NCBI GenBank assembly: GCA_000231825.2
Contig: JH720335.1
Span: forward strand, 444,764-469,647
Origin: Tetrahymena elliotti 4EA
Lineage: Eukaryota; Ciliophora; Oligohymenophorea; Hymenostomatida; Tetrahymenidae
Reading direction: 5' to 3'
DNA length: 24,884 nt
Below the pieces are notes generated by a model. The model saw only the letters and a program-made list of their open reading frames with translations, had not been told where the DNA came from and searched no databases. A program made the position numbers and the translations under genes. Positions 1-8,639 of the stretch are shown here, piece after piece. Positions within the stretch are counted from its first letter, which is position 1, and each line of letters begins with the position of its first letter.

Positions 1-145
1 GAGCATTGCTAACAGTTTAGAAAAGTTGCTCAATATTACTAATTTGAGTTTGACTCTTGAGAATAATAAAATTTAGTAAGAATAAAAAGAATATCTAAAA
101 AGTAAAACTAGGAATATCAAAAATTGTAAAATTTTTTATTTATGA
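1..145 (+). CDS. LRR protein, C-terminal end (5' part outside window)
   Basis: This is the last part of a leucine-rich-repeat protein. From base 2 the frame reads SIANSLEKLLNITNLSLTL, then ENNKI and a lysine-rich tail, and stops at TGA 143-145. In-frame TAA and TAG codons are read as Gln. The repeat wording is nearly the same as in the decayed LRR gene at 8640-11237 on the opposite strand, so the two are paralogues. LRRs of this 28-residue type resemble the ribonuclease-inhibitor class and usually mediate protein binding; nothing here tells the partner. Only one full repeat is inside the window, so the rest of the gene cannot be judged. The tail after the last repeat has no recognised domain. 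Confidence 0.75.
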
Positions 146-1670
146 ATAAGTAAAAAATTTGTAGTAAAGAAAGAAAGTAAAACTTTAAATTAAATGTTTA
201 ATCTTACAATGTAAATTATTTTTATTGAAAATAAATTTATATGTTGTATGAATATTTATTTTACTGTTAAAGGTTGCATTTTGATTTTAATAAACTTATA
301 AAAGTATCAGCTGCATTAAAAGAATAAATATCTCTTGAAGAAGAAAACTAAATGTTTGAATATTTAAAAATAATTATTTTTTAAATAAACTTAAATAAAT
401 ACTGAGCTTCATAAAGAAAGATTTCCTTCTTCAGTAAGAAAATTTCTTTAAAAGAGTAAAAATGTTCAAATAAAAAAGAAAAATCTGTAACAAGCATCTA
501 GTAATTGAAAACTGAATCTATGTAATGTTTATTTTGCTATTTAGTTCTTTTCATCTTTAAATTTAACATAATAATATTCATTAATTTTATAATGTTTATT
601 TTAGAATTTTCAGATTTATCTTTCTTTATCTAATTACCTATTTCATACTTATTTTCAAAACAAATAATATTAACCCAAATTCTTTACTCAAATCAATCAT
701 TTTATTCCAGTTTTTATAATGTTAAATTTTACAAGATTGAAGGTTAAAATATCTTCTATGTGGAAGAAACCAAAACATTTGTAAGTACACCTGAAAAAAA
801 AATTATAAAAAAGAAATAGAATAGAACAAACAAAATCTTTCAAACTTAAAGATCTCTAAAGACAGTAATAAATAAAAGAAGAAGAAATAAAAACTTTAGA
901 AGAATAATTAGATTCTGCAAAAGCAATCACTATTCTTTTTTTTAATTTATGGATGAAAAATAAATAGAATACCAAAGAAATATATGTTTTATTAAAAAAT
1001 AAAGATTAGATTAGATTTAAGAAAATGAAAATTTTAAATAAGTTGTACATCAAAAAGATTAAATTTTAGAATCTAATCATTCTTTTACCTGTCACTAAAT
1101 TTCTATTCTACTGTTCTCTATTTCTTGATTCATTCTTAATTTATTCTGATTTCTAATATCTTTGAATTCTTTCTCCTACTAAATTAATTAGATATCATTT
1201 AAGAAAAGAAAATATCATCCATAACTAAAATCAAAGAATCCAAAACTTGGAAAATTAGATTTACTAATTAAATTAATAGCTCACTTATTACTAAATAGAT
1301 AAAAGATGGCTATTCTATGTTAGTTGGAGAAAAATGGTCATTATGAGTCATTATTAGTCTTAAATAATCATTTTTGGTCATTACTATATCATAATACTTA
1401 ATTTCCTATTATATTATAGATTCTTAAACTAAAATTTATTGATTTTTGAGAATATCTTTAATTTAATTTTATTGTAAAAAATAATTTATTAAATAGAATT
1501 ATAAATACAATGAAGGCATTTCAGATAAAAAAATATCATGTACAGTAATTGTAAATTAATTTATGATATAAATAAATGCAAAATGACTAAAATAAATTTT
1601 TTTGTTAAAATAACATTCATACATGATTAAATTTAACTTTTGGAAGTTTTCTATTTTTCAACTAAAATAT
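146..1670. other. AT-rich interval with decayed coding traces
   Basis: This stretch lies between the LRR fragment and the gene ending at 1671. It is mostly very AT-rich and shows no complete gene. Short + strand frames look coding-like: one at about 271-375 contains LKEQISLEEENQ, one ends in TGA at 506-508, and the pair at 836-1346 is listed separately. They are in different frames with no convincing splice sites joining them, so they are best read as remnants. The + strand around 1347-1670 shows nothing I can support. Confidence 0.4.
836..1346 (+). pseudogene. Possible decayed coiled-coil gene fragment
   Basis: Two coding-like blocks on the + strand lie in different frames. The first (from 836) reads KDLQRQQQIKEEEIKTLEEQ, a heptad-like coiled coil, then loses its character in AT-rich sequence. 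The second ends at TGA 1344-1346 and includes KESKTWKIRFTNQ and KDGYSMLVGEKW, which are richer in W, G and K than the surrounding DNA. I found no GT...AG pair that joins them in phase, which suggests a frameshifted remnant. I do not recognise the family. Open frames of this length can arise by chance here, so the call rests on composition only. Confidence 0.28.
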
Positions 1671-2539
1671 TCATTTATTTTGACTTTAAATTATCTTTTT
1701 TTATTCTTACAGCTATTTTGATTGATTATTTTAATTATTAATATTAGAATGGTTTCTTAAATTAATTTAATTAATATTTTCTCTTACATTTTTAGTAGAT
1801 TTTGAGAAATTCTTATCTATTTACTATTAGTTATTATTACTATGATCATTTTCTAACTCATCATTAATTTTCTCATCATTTTTGTGATTAGAATCCTTTA
1901 TCATCTATTTCATATTGAAAAAAATTAATTTAAATAAATTATTAAGCTAATTATGAATACCAATTATCTTATTTGATTTAGGTCTAAATTTTTTATTTGT
2001 CTCATTTTTTCTTCAAATTTCTAATACCTTTCAAAATTAAAATAAAGTATACATATTCTTTAATTACTTTTAATTTATCATTATGTATAAGCATATTTAA
2101 TTATTCTTTTATATCTAACTAATCTTCATGAAAAAGCTTTAGTTGCTTTTCAACCTTGATACCAAAATCTTCCAATCTTTTTCCTACAGCTTATTCTACA
2201 CTATTTAATGAACAATTAATATCTTCAAAGGGTTTATCTTATTTAATATTATCATTAAATTTATTGTATTTGCTGAACCCTCTTTTCTTTAGGTTTATTT
2301 TTTCTTGAGGTTCCTTTTGGTCATCTATTTCATCAATTTAAGGTATGCATCATTATTAACTGATTTAAGGTATTCCAACGAAAACATCATTACAATAATT
2401 TATATTTTATGTTCCTACCATACATTAGCTTATCTTTAGTAGAAAGTAAATCCTTAATTTTTGAGTTATCTAGTGTACAAAATTATTTCTTATTTGCTAA
2501 ATTATTGCTGCTACGTGATTTCAAATCCTAGCTAATCAT
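1671..2539 (-). CDS. Hypothetical charged protein, 4 exons
   Basis: The function is not recognised. The proposed exons on the minus strand are 2419-2539, 2068-2324, 1961-2020 and 1671-1904. Introns of 94, 47 and 56 nt begin GTAGGA, GTAATT and GTATTC and all end in TAG. Phases close exactly and give 223 residues plus TGA. The start is the ATG at 2537-2539 (MISQDLKSRSSNN). The first half contains NLKKRGFSKYNKFND and FEDINCSLNSVEQAVGKRLE. The middle (about residues 100-140) is helical and charged (KKFEEKMRQIKNLDLNQIRQ) and could form a short coiled coil. The last 75 residues are Asn/Gln-rich and probably disordered. There is no signal peptide, membrane segment or known catalytic motif. GC rises clearly over the exons relative to both flanks. 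The exact intron 1 acceptor is the least certain junction. Two hairpins lie just upstream of the start. Confidence 0.65.
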
Positions 2540-2613
2540 TTTCCTTTAGAATTGTAATAATATTCATATAAAATTAATTATATCTATAAATATAAATATC
2601 AGTGAACTCTATT

Positions 2614-2643
2614 GCTAATTGTGGCTTATAGCTGACAATTAGC
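2614..2643. repeat. Perfect 9-bp inverted repeat (hairpin)
   Basis: GCTAATTGT at 2614-2622 is the exact reverse complement of ACAATTAGC at 2635-2643, with a 12-base spacer. It lies 75-105 bases upstream of the minus-strand start at 2539, so it would fall in that gene's 5' leader or promoter. It could be an RNA hairpin or a palindromic protein-binding site; the sequence alone does not decide. Confidence 0.6.
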
Positions 2644-2762
2644 TAAGATTATAAAATTTTAAATTAAAAAGTTAAATTTTAAAATTATTTAAATTTAAAA
2701 ACAAAATATAAAATATCCATTAAATAATACTATATAAAATTAAATATAATTATATTATTTCT

Positions 2763-2819
2763 GTAATAGATCGATAAAGAGTAATAGGCATAACCTATCA
2801 CTGTTTATCCCTCGACTAC
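2763..2819. repeat. Long imperfect hairpin, about 25-bp stem
   Basis: The inner stem pairs ATAGG with CCTAT around a CATAA loop. Moving outward, AGT pairs with ACT and GATAAA with TTTATC, separated by single symmetric mismatches. A weaker outer stem pairs GTA..GA with GACTAC-side bases. The evenly spaced mismatches resemble a small-RNA precursor or a short inverted-repeat element. On the minus strand the structure is preceded by a run of T; on the plus strand it is followed by a run of A. It lies in the gap between the genes ending at 3114 and starting at 2539. Confidence 0.5.
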
Positions 2820-3113
2820 AAAAAAAATTATTTAATAATAGTAAATAAATAAAGTAATCTGAAATAAATATTTTAAATATCTTTTTTCTATATAATTTAA
2901 GCATACGTGTTATCACAAATAATAATACTAAATATTTGAATTAAACTAATATTCTTTTGATTATTTTATGTTTATCAGAAATGCTTTTTATTTGTATACA
3001 GACCATTCTCTTTAAAATAGATAAAATTATTAGTTAAATAAATTTATGAGTAGATTCTATATCTTACTCTGTGTTTGAGAGGTTTTGTTCACTGCTTCCT
3101 TATCTCTTTGACC
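2820..3113. other. Intergenic, with coding-like extension next to 3114
   Basis: The part nearest 3114 (about 3040-3113) has GC content like an exon and stays open in the same frame as the gene ending at TGA 3114-3116. On the minus strand it begins GQRDKEAVNKTSQ after the stop, and the frame remains open down to a TGA at 2913-2915. The rest of the interval is plain AT-rich DNA with no other feature seen. Confidence 0.4.
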
Positions 3114-3634
3114 TCAATCATCATTAAATCCAAAACTACTATCATCAACATATTTTTATTACTTTGGCTAATCTCTTTGATTGCTATCCTCTTCTTCTTA
3201 ACTACTGTCTTCATCATAATCTAAACTACAATCATCATCAGCTTCACTTACAGGTTATTTCGATTCATCACTACAATCATCCTGTTGGTCACTATCTTCA
3301 GAAGAATATGAGTTAGAATTTTTACTATTTTGCAGATTAAGTTTGGCTATCATCAGCTAAATTTAGTATTCCAAACTCTTCTCCTACACATTTCTAATTA
3401 AATTATAAAAGTTGTATTAAATATAACTTTCAAATAAAATAAAGCTACCTCTTCTAAAGTTTTCTCAATGAATTATTGTAGTAATATTAAAGGGGGTTTT
3501 TTAATATTCTCTCTTTAAGTCAAGTAAGGATAAAAATATCAAGTTAATAATTTTTTCTTTTACCCTTTAATTATCTTAGACATGCCTTCAAATGACACCA
3601 TCTATTTTACTTGATATTTGTTTGTCACATACAT
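3114..3634 (-). CDS. Small protein with acidic tail, 4 exons (model tentative)
   Basis: Not recognised. The proposed minus-strand exons are 3564-3634, 3449-3512, 3326-3393 and 3114-3291. Introns are 51, 55 and 34 nt (GTAAAA..AAG, GTAGCT..TAG, GTAAAA..TAG). Phases close to give 126 residues. The N-terminal part reads MYVTNKYQVKQMVSFEG, then NIKKPPLILLQQFIEKTLEE and CVGEEFGILNLADD, which looks like a small folded domain. The C-terminal half is Asp/Glu/Ser-rich (for example SEADDDCSLDYDEDSSQEEE) and ends FGFNDD. Acidic tails of this kind occur in chromatin, ribosome-biogenesis and transcription proteins, but that is only an analogy. The 34-nt third intron is short for this organism. Without it the frame ends early at a TGA and the acidic stretch lies in another frame. 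The acidic block is strongly compositional, so it is probably translated. Confidence 0.52.
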
Positions 3635-4227
3635 TAATTTTTATTTATTATTTTCAGATTTTATTGATATTTTTATGCTTTTATATATTTCTAACAAAAC
3701 AAAATAATTTTTATATTAAAGAATAAAAATCCTCAAATAACTAGCTAATTCTGCAGATTTAAATTTGTTAGAGAGATATCTATTCAGGAAAATAAATTAG
3801 TTGAAAATTTTTACTTTAAAATGGAGGATGTTTAAAAATAGTTATCTGAATTTTATATTTAAGTATAAGTTTCATAATTTTATTATGAAGTAGAGTTTCC
3901 TATTTTTTTATTACTATGCATGGTGTTCTGATTTTTAACTCTAGCCAATTTTTTCATTTGACCTCCATTTTTTTTATATTAACATTAAAATCATTGATTT
4001 TAAGAATGTGATTTGGCTAGTTTCTAAATAATATTTGCATATTTTAGAACATTTCCAAATATTTTAAAATATTTTGTGTATATTTTTTTTTCCATTAATT
4101 GATGATCTTATTACTGATCAATAAAATAAATTTCACACTGTAAAAAACTATTCAAATAATTTTTTAAAAGCAAGAAACTATTTAGGATCACCATTAAAAT
4201 AGATTAAGTTGAAAAATAATTATACTT
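3635..4227. other. Intergenic; start of repeated segment at about 4003
   Basis: No gene is seen. From about 4003 the sequence matches 5744 onward closely (GATTTGGCTAGTTTCTAAAT is identical in both). This marks the shared 3' flank of decayed copies R1 and R2. A small perfect palindrome, CATAAT-TTT-ATTATG, occurs near 3872-3886 and is unlikely to be significant in such DNA. Confidence 0.5.
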
Positions 4228-5340
4228 TCATTTTATAAATTAATAAATTAATTTGTTGCTTTATGAGCTATTATTCTTGGAAAGATTGGCTATTAAAAAA
4301 TTAAATTTGGTATTTTTATTGTTTGTTATATTTAGTATTGAAGCATTAAGAAAGGTTATTTTATATTTCATTTTCTAAGAATTATTTCGAGTTATCGATT
4401 CTTTTGATTAAGAAGCCTTCTTAAAGTTTTCAGAATCATTTGCTTTGATGGATTCTTGCAATTATTAATTTGTAGTTTATTTTGCCTGACTATTCATTAT
4501 GTTTTATAATATATGAACGATCATTCTTTTTTTTCATGTCTGAAAGAGGTAAGAAAAAAAAACTTAGTTAAATTAAGTTTTAATCTTTTTACCCTATTAA
4601 TTCATTTTTTAGATTTTAGATATTCTCTACTCTCTCTTATATACATGAAATAGTATTTTATACTTAGAACTGTTGTTGAATTAAGTAGAAAAAAATAGCA
4701 TTTGAATTAAACAAATTATCTATCTTAGAGCTTACTAATGAAGATTTTAACAGTAATTTAGATATGTCATTTTAATTTTATTCTTTTAGAGTTTTATTAA
4801 TTGATTCTCTAAACAATCTAAAAACAAAGAATTTATAAAAATTTATTTTATTACATAAACTATTAGAAAATAAACTGGTCTATTCTTTCTCCTAAGACAA
4901 ATAAATGTACTAAATAGACAATAAAAGCTTTTTCAAATACATATTTTTAAAACATATTATTATTGATATTCAAAATATTTGAAGTTTTATACCTTAAATT
5001 TATTTATTTATTTAAAAGAAGATTGCAATTTAATAATACTGCAGATTTACTATTGACAAAATTATAACTTTAATTTTTTCAAATGAATTGGTTGATGGAT
5101 ACTTTAAAGGAGTTTGTTTACCTTTTTTACAATTATTTGAAAATATTTGATTTAAATATCTCAAATAAAAAATCTATGAAAGAATAATTCATAAATAAAG
5201 TCAAAATGTTGTTAAATATTTGATTAAAATAGTAAAAATAAATTAGATTAAATATATTTAAATCATTATAAAATAAAGAATTCAATATTTACAAAAGTAT
5301 TTGAAATTAAAATTTTACAAAAAGTAGGTTGAGTAAAAAA
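4003..5340. repeat. Duplicated segment R1 with flanks
   Basis: This is the whole repeat unit around pseudogene R1. It includes a 3' flank (4003-4227) shared with R2 and a 5' flank (about 4790-5340) shared with R2, R3 and the region 13010-13740 upstream of the intact gene. Diagnostic shared strings on the + strand are AACTGGTCTATTCTTTCTC, AAAAAATCTATGAAAGAATA and ATTTACAAAAGTATTTGAAA. Because non-coding flanks are conserved together with coding sequence, this is segmental DNA duplication, not retroposition. Confidence 0.65.
4228..4755 (-). pseudogene. R1: decayed copy of coiled-coil gene (C-terminal half)
   Basis: This segment matches the C-terminal half of the intact minus-strand gene at 11862-12971, base by base over long stretches. 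The TGA context at 4228-4230 (TATACTTTCATTTTATAAAT on the + strand) is shared with the intact copy. Internal deletions are visible, for example around 4545-4590, where about 60-80 bases of the intact gene are missing. The first 160 or so codons of the parent are absent: similarity passes directly from the residue-160 region into the parent's 5' flank. No ATG-initiated full frame remains. Confidence 0.7.
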
Positions 5341-5739
5341 ATAATAATAATTTATTGAATTTGAACAAGTTTAATAATGAATCTCCTCAATTTAATATTT
5401 TTTATTTAAGATTAGATTAAATAATATTTAAAATTTAGCATACAAAGAAAGAAAAAGATGATAATGATGATAAACTTGATATAATAAATATACAGTAATG
5501 TAAATACTAATAAATAATAGAATTGATAATAAATAATTTAGCTTCTTAATTATATTCAATTTTTAATTTATTTCTTCATTGGAAGATAGTTGGTTAAGAA
5601 AAAGAAAGGAGAATATTATTTTTCTTTTAATTGATAAGAAATTGTTTTGCTTTCCAAATTTTTTTTTAATCTTGAAAATTACCAATAAAAATTAAAAAAA
5701 TAAAAAGTAATAAAATATAGTGATTCCAAATTACTAGAT
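5341..5739. other. AT-rich spacer between repeats R1 and R2
   Basis: No gene or structured element is seen. The stretch is A/T-rich with short purine runs (GAAAAAGAAAGGAGAA near 5598). It separates the two duplicated segments. Confidence 0.4.
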
Positions 5740-5743
5740 TTTA

Positions 5744-6975
5744 GGATGGGATTTGGCTAGTTTCTAAATAATATTTGCACATTTTAGAACATTTCTAGAT
5801 ATTTTTGAATATGTTGTGAATATTTATTATTTTTCCATTCATAGATGATCTTACTACCTATAAATAGTATATATTTCAAAATCTGTAAAACAATCCAAAG
5901 AATTTTAAAAGCAAGAAACTATTCAAATCATCATTAAAAATAGATTCTGATGAAAAAAATTATACTTAAATTTATTTGTTTGTTTTTATGAACTACTCTT
6001 GGATACGCTGACTATGAAAAAATTGTATTTGGTATTTTATTGTTTGTAATTGTATTGAATGAAGCCTTAAGAAAAATTATTTTGTGCTTCAATTTTCAAA
6101 GATTTATTTTGAGTTATTGATTCTTTTGATTAAGAAGACTTCTGAAAGTTTTCTGAATATTTCCATTAATGGATTCTAGAAATCACTAATTTGTAGTTTA
6201 TTTTGCCTGATTATTCATTTTTTTCATAATTTAGGATGGGTCATTATTTTTTTCATATCTTATTAGTGAAAGAGGTAAGAAAACAAAAACTAAGTTATCA
6301 TATTTAAATTAAGTGTTTATCTTTAAAGTTCATGTTAAGATTGTTTAGATTCAAGTATTCTATTTTTTGTTTCAAATGTGAAAGTGATTAATTTTTTGCC
6401 CCATTAACTAATTTTTTAGATTTTAGATATTCTATCTTATATTTGTTAAATAGAATTTTTTTATTTAGAACTGTTGTTGAATTAAGTAGAAATAGCATTT
6501 GAATTTAACGAATTATCTTAGAGCTAACTAAAATTGTAATTTGATGATTTTAACAGTAATTTATTGATATGTCATTTTATTTTTAATTCTAATAGAGTGT
6601 ATTTTTTTTTTGATTTCTCGAAGAGATCTAAACAAAGAATTTTTAAAATTTTATTCTATTCCATAAACTAGTTGAAAATTAACTGGTCTATTCTTTCTCA
6701 AAACACAAATAGATGTACCTTTTTACAATTATTTGATATTTGATTTAATCCACATTTTATTCTTAAATATATCAAATAAAAAATCTATGAAAGAATAATC
6801 AATCAATAAAGTCAAATATTTTGTTTAAAACTCAGTTAAAATAGTAAAAATAAAATCTATTAAATAAGCAGATTTAAATAATTATCAAATAAGAATTCAA
6901 TATTTACAAAAGTATTTGAAATTAAAATTTTTCAAAAAGGAGGTTTAGTAAATAAAAAAAAAGAATTTTTTTAAT
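5744..6975. repeat. Duplicated segment R2 with flanks
   Basis: This repeat unit contains pseudogene R2, the 3' flank shared with R1 (from 5744) and the 5' flank shared with R1, R3 and 13010-13740. The portion 6475-6722 is almost identical to 7312-7558; I see about one substitution over roughly 245 bases. The R2/R3 duplication is therefore much younger than the split from R1 or from the intact copy. Confidence 0.65.
5955..6560 (-). pseudogene. R2: decayed copy of coiled-coil gene
   Basis: This is homologous to codons from about 160 to the end of the intact gene at 11862-12971. It is more complete than R3 but interrupted by small indels, and the parental stop context is altered (CTTAAATTT instead of CTTTCATTT on the + strand near 5967). 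The N-terminal 160 codons are missing, with the same breakpoint as R1 and R3 (GATTTTAACAGTAATTT). On the minus strand, translated pieces such as SNAIST and the MKK..DPS block of the parent are still readable, but in shifted frames. Confidence 0.7.
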
Positions 6976-7099
6976 TTGAGCCAGTTTATTTATTCTTTAT
7001 TTTTAGTTAATCTGTTTAATAATAAAATCTTGCTTTTTTTACTAATTACATTATTTTTATTGAAATAAATATTTTAAAAATTAGTTAGAATATATTTGT

Positions 7100-7775
7100 A
7101 CAAGTGTCTTCTAGTGAAGAGGTAAGAAAAAAAACTAAGTATCATATTTAAATTAAGTATTTATCTTTAAAGTTCATGTTAAGATTATTTAGTATTCAAG
7201 TATTCTATTTTTGTTTCAAAAGTGTAAGTTTTTTACCCCATTATCTCATTTTTTAGATTTTAGATATTCTATCTTATTTTCTTTAAATAGCAATTTTTTA
7301 TTTAAAACAATTGTTGAATTAAGTAGAAATAGCATTTGAATTTAACGAATTATCTTAGAGCTAACTAAAATTGTAATTTGATGATTTTAACAGTAATTTA
7401 TTGATATGTCATTTTATTTTTAATTCTAATAGAGTGTATTTTTTTTTTGATTTCTCGAAGAGATCTAAACAAAGAATTTTTAAAATTTTATTCTATTCCA
7501 TAAACTAGTTGAAAATTAACTGGTCTATTCTTTCTCCAAACACAAATAGATGTACCTTTGAGACATTTGTTTGAAAATATTTGATTTAAGGCATTTTATT
7601 CTTAAATTTATCATATAAAAAATCTATGAAACAATAATTGATAAATAAAGTAAAATATTTTCTTTAACATTTATCAAAATAGTAAAAATAAATTATATTA
7701 AATAAATAGATTTAAATCATTTTTATCAAATAAAGATATTTACAAAAATGTTTGAAATTAAAATTTTAATCTTAA
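7100..7775 (-). pseudogene. R3: truncated copy of coiled-coil gene plus 5' flank
   Basis: Homology begins at TGTCTTCTAGTGAAGAGGTAAG near 7106, inside the gene, so the C-terminal third of the parent is missing as well as its N-terminal 160 codons. The coding-related part runs to about 7395; the remainder is the shared 5' flank. It is nearly identical to R2 where they overlap. No functional frame is left. Confidence 0.65.
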
Positions 7776-8639
7776 AAATCAATAAAAATTAAGTAAAGCT
7801 TATGGATTTAATAAAAAAATTAATGTATAAATTTAAATTAGCTTCTATAAATACAAGAAAATTATTTAAAAAATTAATGATTATTTTGCTTGAGTTCCTA
7901 ACAAAGAAAATTTATTTCAAATTTTTATATATTGAATACATTGTAGAGAGATACAGCTAATTCATTAGAAGTAACATTTTTATTTTATATAGAATTGAAA
8001 TATAGGGATAGTCTTCATAGAATTTTCAAAAATGAAGGAATTTTAATTTTTTACAAATTTAAAAAGATAAACTTCCCTTTCAAATAAATGTCTTTCTTTT
8101 TATTTTATAATAAACAAAAAAAAATCTTGTTCCTTTTTTTTATTTGATTAATAGAACAATTATAGCACAAACATAATTCAGGTTCTCTATTTAAATAAAC
8201 ACTTGAATCCCACTGTTTTATTTATGCATTCTTCTTGCAAAAAAATGGGAATTCAAGTTTTTAATGATAAAAGAGTAAACTAGAATAATAAGATGAATTA
8301 TTAAAAAAGAAGAAGAAATAAGGTAAAAAGATTAGCAATATTGGAAAAAAGAAATAATCAATAAAAAGTATTGATTATTTTTTTATAACTATTTTATTTT
8401 TTTCTGTAATTACAGGAGGAAGTATTTTATTTTTAGATTAAATTATTAATTAACTTTTTTCAATTTTTTGTTATACGAAATTTATTATTTCATATGATAG
8501 ATAATAAATAGATTTATATAAGATTGATTAGGATTTTTGATCTTACTTTATAAATTTTAATATATTTTTACAAATATTCTCTGGTGAAAAATAATGGAGT
8601 AATATCTCTACTCAATAATTAATTTTACAACTATTGATA
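7776..8639. other. Intergenic, AT-rich
   Basis: No gene is seen. About 8130-8200 resembles about 11450-11520, the region upstream of the decayed LRR gene: both have a T-run, ATTTGAT(T/C)AATAGAAC and then an AT-rich stretch. This may be a remnant of an upstream region from another LRR copy. A perfect 12-bp hairpin occurs at 8352-8380. Confidence 0.4.
8352..8380. repeat. Perfect 12-bp hairpin followed by T-run
   Basis: AAATAATCAATA at 8352-8363 and TATTGATTATTT at 8369-8380 are exact reverse complements with a 5-base loop (AAAAG), followed by a run of T. In bacteria this would look like a terminator. In this eukaryotic, very AT-rich setting it may be chance or a structural element. Confidence 0.45.

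Noticed and set aside
4000..7780. R1-R3 as transposable elements
   Set aside because: No terminal inverted repeats, target-site duplications, transposase or reverse transcriptase text; they match a host-type gene with its flank, so segmental duplication explains them better.
8352..8392. Hairpin plus T-run as a Rho-independent terminator
   Set aside because: The code, introns and AT content show a eukaryotic nuclear genome, where this terminator class does not apply; kept only as a hairpin.
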